From positions 62,001 to 126,000 of the forward strand of contig DATBCD010000030.1 of assembly GCA_036270655.1 (NCBI GenBank): a DNA stretch of 64,000 nucleotides. Reading direction: 5' to 3'. Positions 35,049-43,276 of this stretch are shown piece after piece. Made by a program: the position numbers and the translations under genes. The DNA comes from VBCK01 sp036270655. GTDB lineage: Bacteria; Pseudomonadota; Gammaproteobacteria; Burkholderiales; Burkholderiaceae_F. The notes under the pieces were generated by a model. The model made no database searches. It was not told the DNA's origin and saw only the letters and a program-made list of their open reading frames with translations. Position 1 is the first letter of the stretch; each line of letters begins with the position of its first letter.

Positions 35049-36215
35049 TCAGCCTTGCGGCATCAGCAGCGCGAGGTGGCCGCGCTGGGTCTGAACCAGG
35101 ATCCCGCCGCCGACCGCCCGGGGCTGTGCCACGATCGGGCTGCTGTCGATCTCGACCCGGCCGACCAGCTGGCCGTCGCTCGCATTCAGGAAATGCACGT
35201 AGCCCCGATAATCGCCCACGGCAAGCCATCGGTCCCGCGTGCCCGGCGAAGACAGGCTGCGGTGTGCCAGCAGCTTGCACGTCCACCGAGCCGCGCCTCC
35301 GGAGCGCGCGAAGGCCTGGACGGTCGAGGCTTCGTCCACGCCGACCACCTCCTCGCCGTCGATCGCGACGCCGGCTCCAGCACGCATCTCACGCGCCCAT
35401 TGCTGCTCGCCGCTGGCCGTGTCGAAGCAGGCGATCCGCCCCTGGTAGGAAGCCGCGCACACCTGGTTGCCCGTCAGCGCGAGCGAGCCGAGCACATCGG
35501 CGAGGCGCTCGACCTCGGTGGCCCCCTTGGGCTCGGAAACCGGGCTGTCCCAGCGGGAAGCACCATTGGACAGAGCGATCGCAACCAGGCGCCCGCCGGG
35601 GAATCCAGCAATCAGGTTTTCCCCGGAAAAAGCCATTTCGCTCGGAGCGCGCAGCGCCAGCGGCGGCGTCTGGCGCTTGAAAATCCATTTCCTGTGGCCA
35701 TTTTCCGCGTCGAACGCCGTCACGCCCTGGTCGGTGGAACGCACGATCACCAGACCACGGCCAACCAGCGGCGGCGTGACGACGTCGCTCGGCACCCGTG
35801 TCTCCCATAGGAGTTTGCCCTCGGCCGAATAGGCGTACACCTCGCCGCGCTGACCGGCCACCGCCACCACGAACCCGTCCGTTCCGACGCCGGCTCCGAG
35901 GCGTGACGGCGCCTTGGCGTGCCACGCCTGGCGGCCGTCAGCCGGATCGATCCGGACCAGGTCACCCTCGGCTGCGGCGGCGTAGATCGCGTTCTCGACC
36001 ACCGCGGGCTCCAGGAACGTGTGCCGGCCGTCGCCCACCCTGACGTCCCACGCCACGCGGATCGACAAAGGCGACTTGATCGGCTTCAGGTCGGCCGGCC
36101 GCTCCGATTTGGAGCTCGAAGAGCAGGCAGCCAGCAATGCCGCTGCCATCGGGATCCACCAGGCCGGGCGCAGCGCCCCGGCTGCGGCACGAGCCACAGG
36201 TTTTGCAGCGCTCAT
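35049..36215 (-). CDS. bamB: outer-membrane assembly lipoprotein BamB
   Basis: Lipoprotein of the BAM complex that helps BamA insert beta-barrels. The 388 residues have a long N-terminal signal ending in lipobox LLAAC, then an eight-bladed PQQ/WD40-like propeller with repeats such as DGRQAWHAKAPSRLGAGV, AFDAENGHRKWIFKRQTP and CFDTASGEQQWAREM. It lies between yfgM and der, the conserved neighbourhood, and starts seven bases after the yfgM stop codon region. Confidence 0.96.
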   Translation of the reverse strand: MSAAKPVARAAAGALRPAWWIPMAAALLAACSSSSKSERPADLKPIKSPLSIRVAWDVRVGDGRHTFLEPAVVENAIYAAAAEGDLVRIDPADGRQAWHAKAPSRLGAGVGTDGFVVAVAGQRGEVYAYSAEGKLLWETRVPSDVVTPPLVGRGLVIVRSTDQGVTAFDAENGHRKWIFKRQTPPLALRAPSEMAFSGENLIAGFPGGRLVAIALSNGASRWDSPVSEPKGATEVERLADVLGSLALTGNQVCAASYQGRIACFDTASGEQQWAREMRAGAGVAIDGEEVVGVDEASTVQAFARSGGAARWTCKLLAHRSLSSPGTRDRWLAVGDYRGYVHFLNASDGQLVGRVEIDSSPIVAQPRAVGGGILVQTQRGHLALLMPQG

Positions 36216-36221
36216 GCCGGC

Positions 36222-36866
36222 CTACGCTCCGGCGGCCGGCAGCGCGTCCAGCTTCATCTGGATCATCGCGCGCAGCGGCTGATTGCCGGCCTTGGCCAGC
36301 GCCTCGGAATAGGCCGCCCGCGCATCGGCGAACTTGCCCTGGGCCGCATACACGTCACCGCGCCGGTCCGCGAACTGGCATGCGAAGGCGTCCGGAACGT
36401 CGACTTTCAACACCTGCAGCGCGGGGTCGTATGCCTTCTCGTCCAGCAGAACTCCCGCCAGCCGCACTCGTGCCAGCAGGCCGAGCTCCTTCTGGGCCGC
36501 ATGTTCCGCGGCCCAGCTCAACTGGGCCTTGGCGGTCTTCGGATCGCCGGCGTCGATATTGGATTTGGCCTCGCGCAAGGCTGCCATCGCCGCATACACG
36601 GTCGAGCCGTGCTGATCGATCAGCGTGCCGGCCAGATCGCGCGCCTTGGTCGCGTCTTTGGGGTCCTTCGAGGCCGCGGCGCGTTCGAACTCCTCGTACA
36701 AGACCGATGCGGCCGCCGATTGCCTGAGTGTGTACCAGGTCCACCCTTGATACGCGAGCACCGCCACCAGTATGGCAGTGGCCGCCCAAGTCAGCCGGCT
36801 GTTGTTGGCTCGCCACCAGGCCTTGAGCGCATCCAGTTGTTCCTGTTCCTGAAGGTCGTACGACAT
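36222..36866 (-). CDS. yfgM: YfgM family TPR membrane protein (ancillary SecYEG translocon subunit)
   Basis: Inner-membrane protein of 214 residues with a cytoplasmic N-tail (SYDLQEQEQLDALKAWWRANNSR), one membrane helix (LTWAATAILVAVLAYQGWTWY) and a periplasmic tetratricopeptide-like domain. In E. coli, YfgM works with PpiD at the SecYEG translocon and affects stress signalling. The conserved place between hisS and bamB supports the call. A palindromic repeat separates it from hisS. Confidence 0.93.
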   Translation of the reverse strand: MSYDLQEQEQLDALKAWWRANNSRLTWAATAILVAVLAYQGWTWYTLRQSAAASVLYEEFERAAASKDPKDATKARDLAGTLIDQHGSTVYAAMAALREAKSNIDAGDPKTAKAQLSWAAEHAAQKELGLLARVRLAGVLLDEKAYDPALQVLKVDVPDAFACQFADRRGDVYAAQGKFADARAAYSEALAKAGNQPLRAMIQMKLDALPAAGA

Positions 36867-36894
36867 TTTTTTGATCCACTTTCAACATGGTCTA

Positions 36895-36957
36895 CCCTCT
36901 CCCGCTCGCAGGAGAGGGGCCGGCATTATCTCCCCTCTCCCGCTTGCGAGAGAGGGG
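36895..36957. repeat. REP-like palindromic repeats, copies 3 and 4 (tandem pair)
   Basis: Two related hairpins: CCCTCTCCCGC/AGGAGAGGGG (36895-36919) and CCCCTCTCCCGC/GAGAGAGGGG (36932-36957). The second one lies inside the hisS reading frame and provides its last codons. The pair sits between hisS and yfgM within the long minus-strand gene chain. Confidence 0.85.
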
Positions 36958-38254
36958 CGGGGGTGTCAGCGCCAAATAGCTTCGCCAGCGTCGGTCCCAC
37001 GACGCCCAGCGCGACGTCCTGCTGCTGGGCAAATGGTTCTGCCGGATCGGTGGCACGCAATGCCTTGACCGCAGCGACCGACTCGGCCGCCTCCCGCTCA
37101 CCGACGATCACCGCATAGCGGGCCCCGCTCGCGTCGGCACGCTTCATCTGCGACTTCAGGCTGGCCTCGCCCGCATGCAGGATCACGTCCAGTCCGGCAT
37201 CGCGCAGGCGCTCGGCCGCCTGCATCGCAGCCTGGTAAGTGGTGCCTGCCTGGTGCAGCACGTAGACCTGGCAGTCGGGCTGCGTGCCGGCCGCATTGTC
37301 GCCCATCAGCTCGATCGCGCGTTCAATGCCGATTGAAAAGCCGCAGGCCGGCGCCCCTTTGCCGCCCAGCAGCTCGATCAGCCCGTCGTATCGCCCGCCG
37401 CCGCACACCGTGCCCTGTGCGCCGAGGCGATCGGTGACCCATTCGAACACTGTGAGGTTGTAGTAGTCCAGTCCGCGCACCAGCCGCGGATTGACCGTGA
37501 ACTCGACACCGCTCACGCGCAGCAGCTGCTGCAAGCGCTCGAAGTGCGCAAGCGAGTCTTCGCCCAGGTAGTCGATCAGGCGAGGAGCGGCCTGCACTAC
37601 GTCCTGCATCGCCGCGTTCTTCGTGTCCAGAATCCGCAGCGGGTTGGAATGCAGCCTGCGCCGTGCGTCCTCGTCGAGGCGCTCATGATGCCGCTCCAGG
37701 TGCCGGATCAGATCGGCGCGGTGACGCGCGCGCTCGGGCGGCTGGCCCAGCGAGTTGAGCTCCAGGCGGATGTCCGCAAGGCCCAGCGCCCGCCACAGGC
37801 GCGCAAGCAGCAGGATCTGTTCGGCGTCGACGTCCGGGCCCGCCAGGCCGAGCGCTTCCGCACCGGCCTGGTAGAACTGGCGATAACGGCCGCGCTGCGG
37901 GCGCTCGTGGCGGAACATGGGCCCCATGTACCAGAGGCGGCACGGCCCCTCGTACAGCAGGTTGTGCTCGATGGCGGCGCGCACCACGCCTGCGGTGTTC
38001 TCCGGCCGCATCGTCAGCGCCTCGCCGTTGAGCGAGTCGACGAAGCTGTACATCTCCCGTTCAACGATGTCGGTCACTTCGCCCAGGCCGCGCCGGAACA
38101 GGGCCGTGGGCTCCAGGATCGGGGTGCGGATCTGCCGATAGCCGTAATTGCGCAGGATCCGGATCGCCTGCGCCTCGAAGGCTTCCCACAATGGGGCCTG
38201 CGCGGGCAGCAAGTCGTTCATGCCGCGCACGGCGGCGATCTTGGGCGAACCCAT
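36926..38254 (-). CDS. hisS: histidyl-tRNA synthetase
   Basis: Class-II synthetase charging tRNA-His. With the ATG at 38252-38254 it has 442 residues: start AAVRGMNDLLPAQAPLWE, motif 2 MFRHERPQRGRYRQFYQ (about residue 112), the His-A motif GLDYYNLTVFEWV, motif 3 ACGFSIGIERAIELM, and an anticodon-binding domain (QVYVLHQAGTTYQAAMQ). The natural domain seems to end near PTLAKLFGA. The final residues DTPAPLSQAGEGR are translated from the palindromic repeat, with TAA just beyond it. It is flanked by ispG and yfgM. Confidence 0.97.
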   Translation of the reverse strand: MGSPKIAAVRGMNDLLPAQAPLWEAFEAQAIRILRNYGYRQIRTPILEPTALFRRGLGEVTDIVEREMYSFVDSLNGEALTMRPENTAGVVRAAIEHNLLYEGPCRLWYMGPMFRHERPQRGRYRQFYQAGAEALGLAGPDVDAEQILLLARLWRALGLADIRLELNSLGQPPERARHRADLIRHLERHHERLDEDARRRLHSNPLRILDTKNAAMQDVVQAAPRLIDYLGEDSLAHFERLQQLLRVSGVEFTVNPRLVRGLDYYNLTVFEWVTDRLGAQGTVCGGGRYDGLIELLGGKGAPACGFSIGIERAIELMGDNAAGTQPDCQVYVLHQAGTTYQAAMQAAERLRDAGLDVILHAGEASLKSQMKRADASGARYAVIVGEREAAESVAAVKALRATDPAEPFAQQQDVALGVVGPTLAKLFGADTPAPLSQAGEGR

Positions 38255-38293
38255 GCGGTCAGGAAGTGCGTTCAGGAAAGGTCGCAATGACGA

Positions 38294-39580
38294 TCACGAC
38301 GGAGACAGGCCCGGCCGGCTGTAACGGCGGTTGACGTACTCTTCGACGATCGCCTCGAATTCCTCGCTGATGCGTTCCCCCTTCAGCGTCACGCGCCGCT
38401 CGCCATCGATGAACACCGGGGCCACCGGCTGCTCGCCGGTTCCCGGCAGGCTGATGCCGATGTCGGCGTGCCGGCTTTCCCCGGGACCGTTGACCACGCA
38501 ACCCATCACGGCGACCGTCAGGTTCTCGACGCCCGGAAAGCGCGTCTTCCATTCCGGCATCCGCTCACGCAGATACGTCTGCACGCGTGAAGCCAGTTCC
38601 TGGAACACCGTGCTGGTGGTGCGACCGCATCCCGGACAGGCGGTCACCGCCGGAACGAAATGGCGCAGTCCCAGCGATTGAAGAATCTCCTGCGCCACTT
38701 GTACCTCGCGCGTGCGCGGTCCGCCCGGCTCCGGCGTCAACGACACGCGGATCGTGTCTCCGATACCTTCCTGCAGCAGCACCGACAAGGCCGCGGTTGA
38801 GGCCACAATGCCTTTGCTGCCCATGCCGGCCTCGGTCAGTCCCAGATGCAGCGGGTAGTCACAGCGGCTGGCCAGCTCGCGATACACGGCGATCAGCTCC
38901 TGAACGGCGCTCACCTTGGCCGACAGGCAGATGCGGTCGCCCGGCAGGCCGAGTTGTTCGGCCCGGCGCGCGCTGTCCACCGCCGAGCGCACCAGCGCCT
39001 CGCGCAGCACCGCCGAAGCGTCCCACGGCTGCTGGCGCCGGGCATTTTCGTCCATCAGGCGCGCCAGCAGCTCCTGATCCAGGCTGCCCCAGTTCACGCC
39101 GATCCGCACCGGCTTTTCGTGCCGGCAGGCCACCTCGATCATCTGGGCGAAATTGTCCTCGCCGCGCGTGCCGCGACCGACGTTGCCGGGATTGATCCGA
39201 TATTTGGAAAGCGCCTGCGCGCAGTCCGGGAACTGGGTCAGCAGCTTGTGGCCGTTGAAATGAAAGTCTCCAATCAGCGGCACCTCGAGTCCACCGCGGT
39301 CGAGCGTTTCGCGCAGGTAGGCCACCTCGCGCGCCGCTTCCGGCGAATTGACCGTGACGCGGACCGCCTCCGATCCGGCTGCAGCCAGCTCGCGCACCTG
39401 AACTGCCGTGGCCACCGGGTCGGCGGTGTCGGTGTTCGTCATCGCCTGCACCATCACCGGCGCGCCGCCCCCGAAAGGCACGACGCGCGACCCCCACCTC
39501 AGCTCGAGCCGGCGCGAAGGGCGGCGCGCCGCCGGACCGGCCGATGCCGGCCCATCGAATGGTTTGTCCAGCGCATTCAT
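38294..39580 (-). CDS. ispG: 4-hydroxy-3-methylbut-2-en-1-yl diphosphate synthase (flavodoxin) IspG
   Basis: [4Fe-4S] enzyme of the MEP isoprenoid pathway that turns MEcPP into HMBPP. The 428 residues start at the ATG 39578-39580, which overlaps rodZ by four bases. The TIM-barrel part has VMVQAMTNTDTADP, YRINPGNVGRG and VRIGVNWGSLD; the cluster cysteines are in ACPGCGRTT and MGCVVNGPGE. A middle region (about residues 280-340) is of the usual proteobacterial length, without the large insert seen in plants. Confidence 0.97.
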   Translation of the reverse strand: MNALDKPFDGPASAGPAARRPSRRLELRWGSRVVPFGGGAPVMVQAMTNTDTADPVATAVQVRELAAAGSEAVRVTVNSPEAAREVAYLRETLDRGGLEVPLIGDFHFNGHKLLTQFPDCAQALSKYRINPGNVGRGTRGEDNFAQMIEVACRHEKPVRIGVNWGSLDQELLARLMDENARRQQPWDASAVLREALVRSAVDSARRAEQLGLPGDRICLSAKVSAVQELIAVYRELASRCDYPLHLGLTEAGMGSKGIVASTAALSVLLQEGIGDTIRVSLTPEPGGPRTREVQVAQEILQSLGLRHFVPAVTACPGCGRTTSTVFQELASRVQTYLRERMPEWKTRFPGVENLTVAVMGCVVNGPGESRHADIGISLPGTGEQPVAPVFIDGERRVTLKGERISEEFEAIVEEYVNRRYSRPGLSPS

Positions 39581-40653
39581 CGTGTCTGTCCTCCAGTGGC
39601 GGCGCGGCCATCGGCCAGTAACACGCGCGCCACGCCGTTGTTGTTGACGTACGGCTTCAAGTTCACCGGCTGGCCTCGATATTCGACCTGCACGGCGTCG
39701 GCTCGCCCGATCACCAGGACCAGCGGCGCCGGCGAATTGACCAGCTCCATGCTGCCGGGCTCGCCACTGCGCGACAGCAGCACGTGACCGTCCGGCTGGC
39801 TGACCTGGACCCACGATCGCTCGTTGAAGCGCAGCACCAGGCCGGTGGTGGCGCCCGCTGCGGGCGCTACGGTCGCCACCGGAATGAGGGGGCCGCCGAC
39901 AGCGTCGACCCGGGCGGCCGCATCGGCGGCAGACGCCGCGGAGGCCAAAAGCGCGGCGGCCGCAGACCTTCCGGACGCCTCCGCCGCCGAAGTCGCCGCC
40001 GGCGCACGCACGGGCGAGGCCGGCGTGGCGCCGCCTGGCGACTCGGGCGTCCCGGGTGAAGCGCCCTGCGGTGCAGCGCCCGCACCGGGGGCGCCCTCGG
40101 GCGCTGGTGCGGCAGGAGCGCCAGCCCTGTCGGAAGGCGGCAGACGTGCCGCGCCGGCAGGCCCTGGCACTTGATGACCCGTGCGGTCACGATCGCTTGC
40201 GGGGCGGGCCATCCATACGCCGATCCCCAGGGCGCAGACCAATGCGGCCACGATGCCGGCCAGAACCAGATGGCGCCAGGCTCGGTCGTCCAGCACCGGC
40301 AAGGGCAACGGCCCCCCCGCGCCGAGGTCCGGCGCAAGCGGGCCCAGACCCCGCAGCTTGACTTTGGAATTCAGGTCCTCGATCAAGGGACCCGCATCCA
40401 GTCCGAGCTCGCGCGCGCAGTTGCGGACGAACCCGTTTATGTAGGCTGGCGCCGGCAGCAGATGCAGCTCCTCGTTTTCGATCGCCCGCAGCTGCTTCGG
40501 GTGCAGCCTGACCCGCCCGGCCAGCTGCTCGACGCTCAGGCCCGCGCGCACGCGCGCCTGCGCGAGCGCGTACCCGAATCCGGGCGGCGGCGGCGCCGGC
40601 GCGGATTCAGCGACCCGCACCCGATCCGGCTCGGCCGCGACCGGATCATTCAT
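39577..40653 (-). CDS. rodZ: cytoskeleton protein RodZ-like, helix-turn-helix and DUF4115
   Basis: Single-pass membrane protein linking MreB to the cell-wall machinery. The 358 residues comprise a cytoplasmic Cro-type helix-turn-helix (GYALAQARVRAGLSVEQLAGRVRLHPKQLRAIENEEL), a membrane helix (LVLAGIVAALVCALGIGVWM, about 130-150), a long low-complexity Ala/Pro/Gly linker (about 160-250), and the periplasmic DUF4115 domain (LRFNERSWVQVSQPDGHVLLSRSGEPG). It overlaps pilW by eight bases and ispG by four. The linker is the only variable part. Confidence 0.92.
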   Translation of the reverse strand: MNDPVAAEPDRVRVAESAPAPPPPGFGYALAQARVRAGLSVEQLAGRVRLHPKQLRAIENEELHLLPAPAYINGFVRNCARELGLDAGPLIEDLNSKVKLRGLGPLAPDLGAGGPLPLPVLDDRAWRHLVLAGIVAALVCALGIGVWMARPASDRDRTGHQVPGPAGAARLPPSDRAGAPAAPAPEGAPGAGAAPQGASPGTPESPGGATPASPVRAPAATSAAEASGRSAAAALLASAASAADAAARVDAVGGPLIPVATVAPAAGATTGLVLRFNERSWVQVSQPDGHVLLSRSGEPGSMELVNSPAPLVLVIGRADAVQVEYRGQPVNLKPYVNNNGVARVLLADGRAATGGQTR

Positions 40654-41482
40654 TGAACGCCTCCCGGTTCAGCAGGCCCGTCTCCGGCGAGTTCGGATAG
40701 CGGCTGCGCAGTTCCTGGCTCAACTGCTGCTCGGTGCGCCGATCGGACGTGGCGTGCGCGATCTTCGTTCCAAGCCACAGCGTCTGCGCATTCGGGTCCA
40801 CGGTCTTGGACAACAGCCCGTAATAGAATTCGGCCCGCTCGAAACGGCCCATCTGCAGGTACAGGCGGGCCAGCTGGAATTTGGCAACCGGGCTGGAGGC
40901 ATCGGCCTCGAACGCGCGCATCAGGTACTTTTCCGCAACCTCGTTCTGGCCGATCTGCATCGAGCAGATGCCCGCGTTCTGCAGCGCCATCGCGGGCGTG
41001 GCATACAGGCGGTCGGAGGCAGCGCGGTCGAAGTATTTCATCGAATCGCGCTCGCGATGGGTACGGCACAGGAACCAGCCGAAATTGTTGTTCAGCTCCG
41101 GATCGTTCGGGTTCACCTGTAACGCGTGCCGGAAGTTGCCCTCGGCCTGAGCGTCCTGCCCCAGATCCATGTAAATCAGCCCGAGCAGCCCGTACGCCGA
41201 CGCCAGATTCGGGTCGATCTGGGTCGCCTCCGTGGCTTCCTTGATCGCCACCTCCACCTGCCCCTTCTGGTAATACCCGGCCGCGAGCTGAAGCCGCACC
41301 GCGGCACGCCGGTGCGGGTCGCCCTCATTGCTCGATCCGCTCGCGTTGGCCGTGTCCGACGTCGTGGTCACGGTCGTCGTGGTCTTGCAACCTGCCAGGG
41401 TTGCCACGCCGGCCAGCGCGAACACGCCAAGGAGCGTTCGCCACCGGCGCGCAGCAAACGAGCGCATCACCGGCAAGCCCAT
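40646..41482 (-). CDS. pilW: type IV pilus biogenesis/stability lipoprotein PilW (PilF)
   Basis: Outer-membrane pilotin-like TPR protein that helps the PilQ secretin assemble. Signal peptide and lipobox (ALAGVATLAGC, Cys at about residue 32), then a Thr/Ser tether and about five TPRs (LQLAAGYYQKGQVEVAIKEATEATQIDPNLASAYGLLGLIY is the first). It has 278 residues from the ATG 41480-41482, which shares one base with the rlmN stop. The alternative ATG is 41467. It is in its usual place between rlmN and rodZ. Other pilus genes are not in the window. Confidence 0.92.
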   Translation of the reverse strand: MGLPVMRSFAARRWRTLLGVFALAGVATLAGCKTTTTVTTTSDTANASGSSNEGDPHRRAAVRLQLAAGYYQKGQVEVAIKEATEATQIDPNLASAYGLLGLIYMDLGQDAQAEGNFRHALQVNPNDPELNNNFGWFLCRTHRERDSMKYFDRAASDRLYATPAMALQNAGICSMQIGQNEVAEKYLMRAFEADASSPVAKFQLARLYLQMGRFERAEFYYGLLSKTVDPNAQTLWLGTKIAHATSDRRTEQQLSQELRSRYPNSPETGLLNREAFNE

Positions 41483-42654
41483 CACGGCGCGACCCGTAGC
41501 GGCACCGACCTCGCGCGCTGGGCCGGGCGGCGCTCGGCGATGCCGGTGCGATCGTCGACAGCACCGGCCAGCTGGCCGCAGGCGGCGTCGATCTGGTCTC
41601 CGCGCGTCTTGCGCGTCGTGGTGACGAACCCGGCGGCGATCAACCTGGCCGCGAACTCCTGGATCCGCTGCGCCGGCGAGCGCCGAACCTCGGCCCCGGG
41701 GAACGGATTGAACGGGATCAGATTGAACTTGCAGGCCAGCCCATCGACCAGCCGGACCAGCGCGCGCGCATGCGCATCGCTGTCGTTGACGCCGTCGAGC
41801 ATCACGTATTCGAACGAGATGAAGTCGCGCGGGGCGCTGCGCAGGTAACGCCGGCATGCCGCCATCAGGTCGCGCAGCGGATATTTGCGGTTCAGCGGCA
41901 CCAGCTTGTCGCGCAAAGCGTCGTCGGGCGCGTGCAGCGAGACGGCCAGCGCAACCGGACAGTCCTGTGCCAGGCGATCCATCTGCGGCACCATCCCGGC
42001 CGTGGACACCGTGACCCGCCGCCGCGACAGGCCATAGGCGTCGTCATCGAGCATCAGGCGAAGCGCCGGCAGGACAGCCTCGTAGTTCTGCAGCGGTTCG
42101 CCCATTCCCATCAGCACCACGTTGCTGATCACGCGCTCGGCGCGCGCCGGCGCCCCCGCGGCCGCCTGCGTTGACCCGGCGCCCGCCTGCCCCGTGGTCG
42201 TCGCCTGCGGGCGGCGCAGGCTGTGCTCCGCCAGCCAGAGCTGGCCGATGATCTCCGCCGTGGTGAGATTGCGGCTGAACCCCTGCTTGCCGGTGGAACA
42301 GAACAGACAGTTGACGGCGCAACCGGCCTGGGTCGAAATGCACAGCGTGGCGCGATCCGGCTCGGGTATATACACCGCCTCGACCGCGTCCTTGCCGCCG
42401 ACCGACAGCAACCACTTCCGGGTCGCATCGGCAGCGGTCTGATGCGATATCACGCCTGGCGCTGTCACCCGCGCGCGGCCGGTCAGCTTTTCCCGCAGCG
42501 AACGCGCCAGATCGGTCATCGACTCGAAGTCGGCCGCGCCGTGCCGGTGGATCCAGCGCTTGAGCTGGCGGGCACGGAATGGCCGCTCGCCCAGCGATTG
42601 GACCAGCTGCTCGAGGGCTTGCCCATCCAGGTCGAGCAGGTTGATCGTGTTCAT
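41482..42654 (-). CDS. rlmN: dual-specificity 23S rRNA/tRNA (adenine-C2)-methyltransferase RlmN
   Basis: Radical SAM enzyme that methylates A2503 of 23S rRNA and A37 of some tRNAs. The 390 residues include the N-terminal RNA-binding domain, the radical-SAM cluster motif CAVNCLFC (about residue 113), GMGEPLQNYE, and the C-terminal substrate cysteine in AACGQLAG. A Gly/Ala/Thr-rich insert (about residues 150-172) interrupts the usual RVISNVVLMGMGEP approach; it probably forms a surface loop. Confidence 0.97.
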   Translation of the reverse strand: MNTINLLDLDGQALEQLVQSLGERPFRARQLKRWIHRHGAADFESMTDLARSLREKLTGRARVTAPGVISHQTAADATRKWLLSVGGKDAVEAVYIPEPDRATLCISTQAGCAVNCLFCSTGKQGFSRNLTTAEIIGQLWLAEHSLRRPQATTTGQAGAGSTQAAAGAPARAERVISNVVLMGMGEPLQNYEAVLPALRLMLDDDAYGLSRRRVTVSTAGMVPQMDRLAQDCPVALAVSLHAPDDALRDKLVPLNRKYPLRDLMAACRRYLRSAPRDFISFEYVMLDGVNDSDAHARALVRLVDGLACKFNLIPFNPFPGAEVRRSPAQRIQEFAARLIAAGFVTTTRKTRGDQIDAACGQLAGAVDDRTGIAERRPAQRARSVPLRVAP

Positions 42655-42685
42655 CGTGGCCGGCTGGTTGTCCCGGGAAGGCCCT

Positions 42686-43111
42686 TCAGCGCGTCACGAT
42701 CGCCATCGTGGGAAAGAAAAACGCGACCTCCGCAAGCGCTGTCTCCGTGCCGTCGGAGCCGTGCACCGCGTTGGCGTCGATGCTCTCGGCGAAATCGGCG
42801 CGGATCGTTCCGGGTGCCGCCTTCTTCGGATCGGTCGCCCCCATCAGGTCGCGATGCTTCAGGATCGCGCCCTCGCCTTCCAGCACCTGCACCATGATCG
42901 GTCCGGAGCTCATGAATTCGACCAGATCGCGAAAGAACGGCCGCTCCCGGTGAACCGCATAGAACGCCTCCGCTTCGGCGCGCGAAAGCTGCATCATGCG
43001 CGCGGCCACGATCCGCAGACCGGCCGCCTCGAAGCGCGCGAGAATTTTTCCGATCACGTTCTTGCGGACGGCATCCGGCTTGATGATGGACAAAGTTCGT
43101 TCGATAGCCAT
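42686..43111 (-). CDS. ndk: nucleoside diphosphate kinase
   Basis: Balances NTP pools by a phospho-histidine ping-pong mechanism. The 141 residues begin AIERTLSIIKPDAVRKNVIGKI and contain the active-site histidine in NAVHGSDGTETA (about residue 117). It heads the long minus-strand chain ndk-rlmN-pilW-rodZ-ispG-hisS. The 165-base gap upstream probably holds the promoter; a TTACACT stretch near 43250 is a weak -10 candidate. Confidence 0.98.
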   Translation of the reverse strand: MAIERTLSIIKPDAVRKNVIGKILARFEAAGLRIVAARMMQLSRAEAEAFYAVHRERPFFRDLVEFMSSGPIMVQVLEGEGAILKHRDLMGATDPKKAAPGTIRADFAESIDANAVHGSDGTETALAEVAFFFPTMAIVTR

Positions 43112-43276
43112 GCGGGTTCCTGGGGCGCAATCGGCGGAGGCGACAGGCAGCGGGGCGGCGCCGCGTTCGATCGCCCCGACTTTCTCCGGGAGTCGCTGGA
43201 AAACCGAATAAAAAGAACGGGTTACGGAGCAATCCGGATGGTCAGTGTAACACGGGGACGGTTTGAGCCTCGAACG

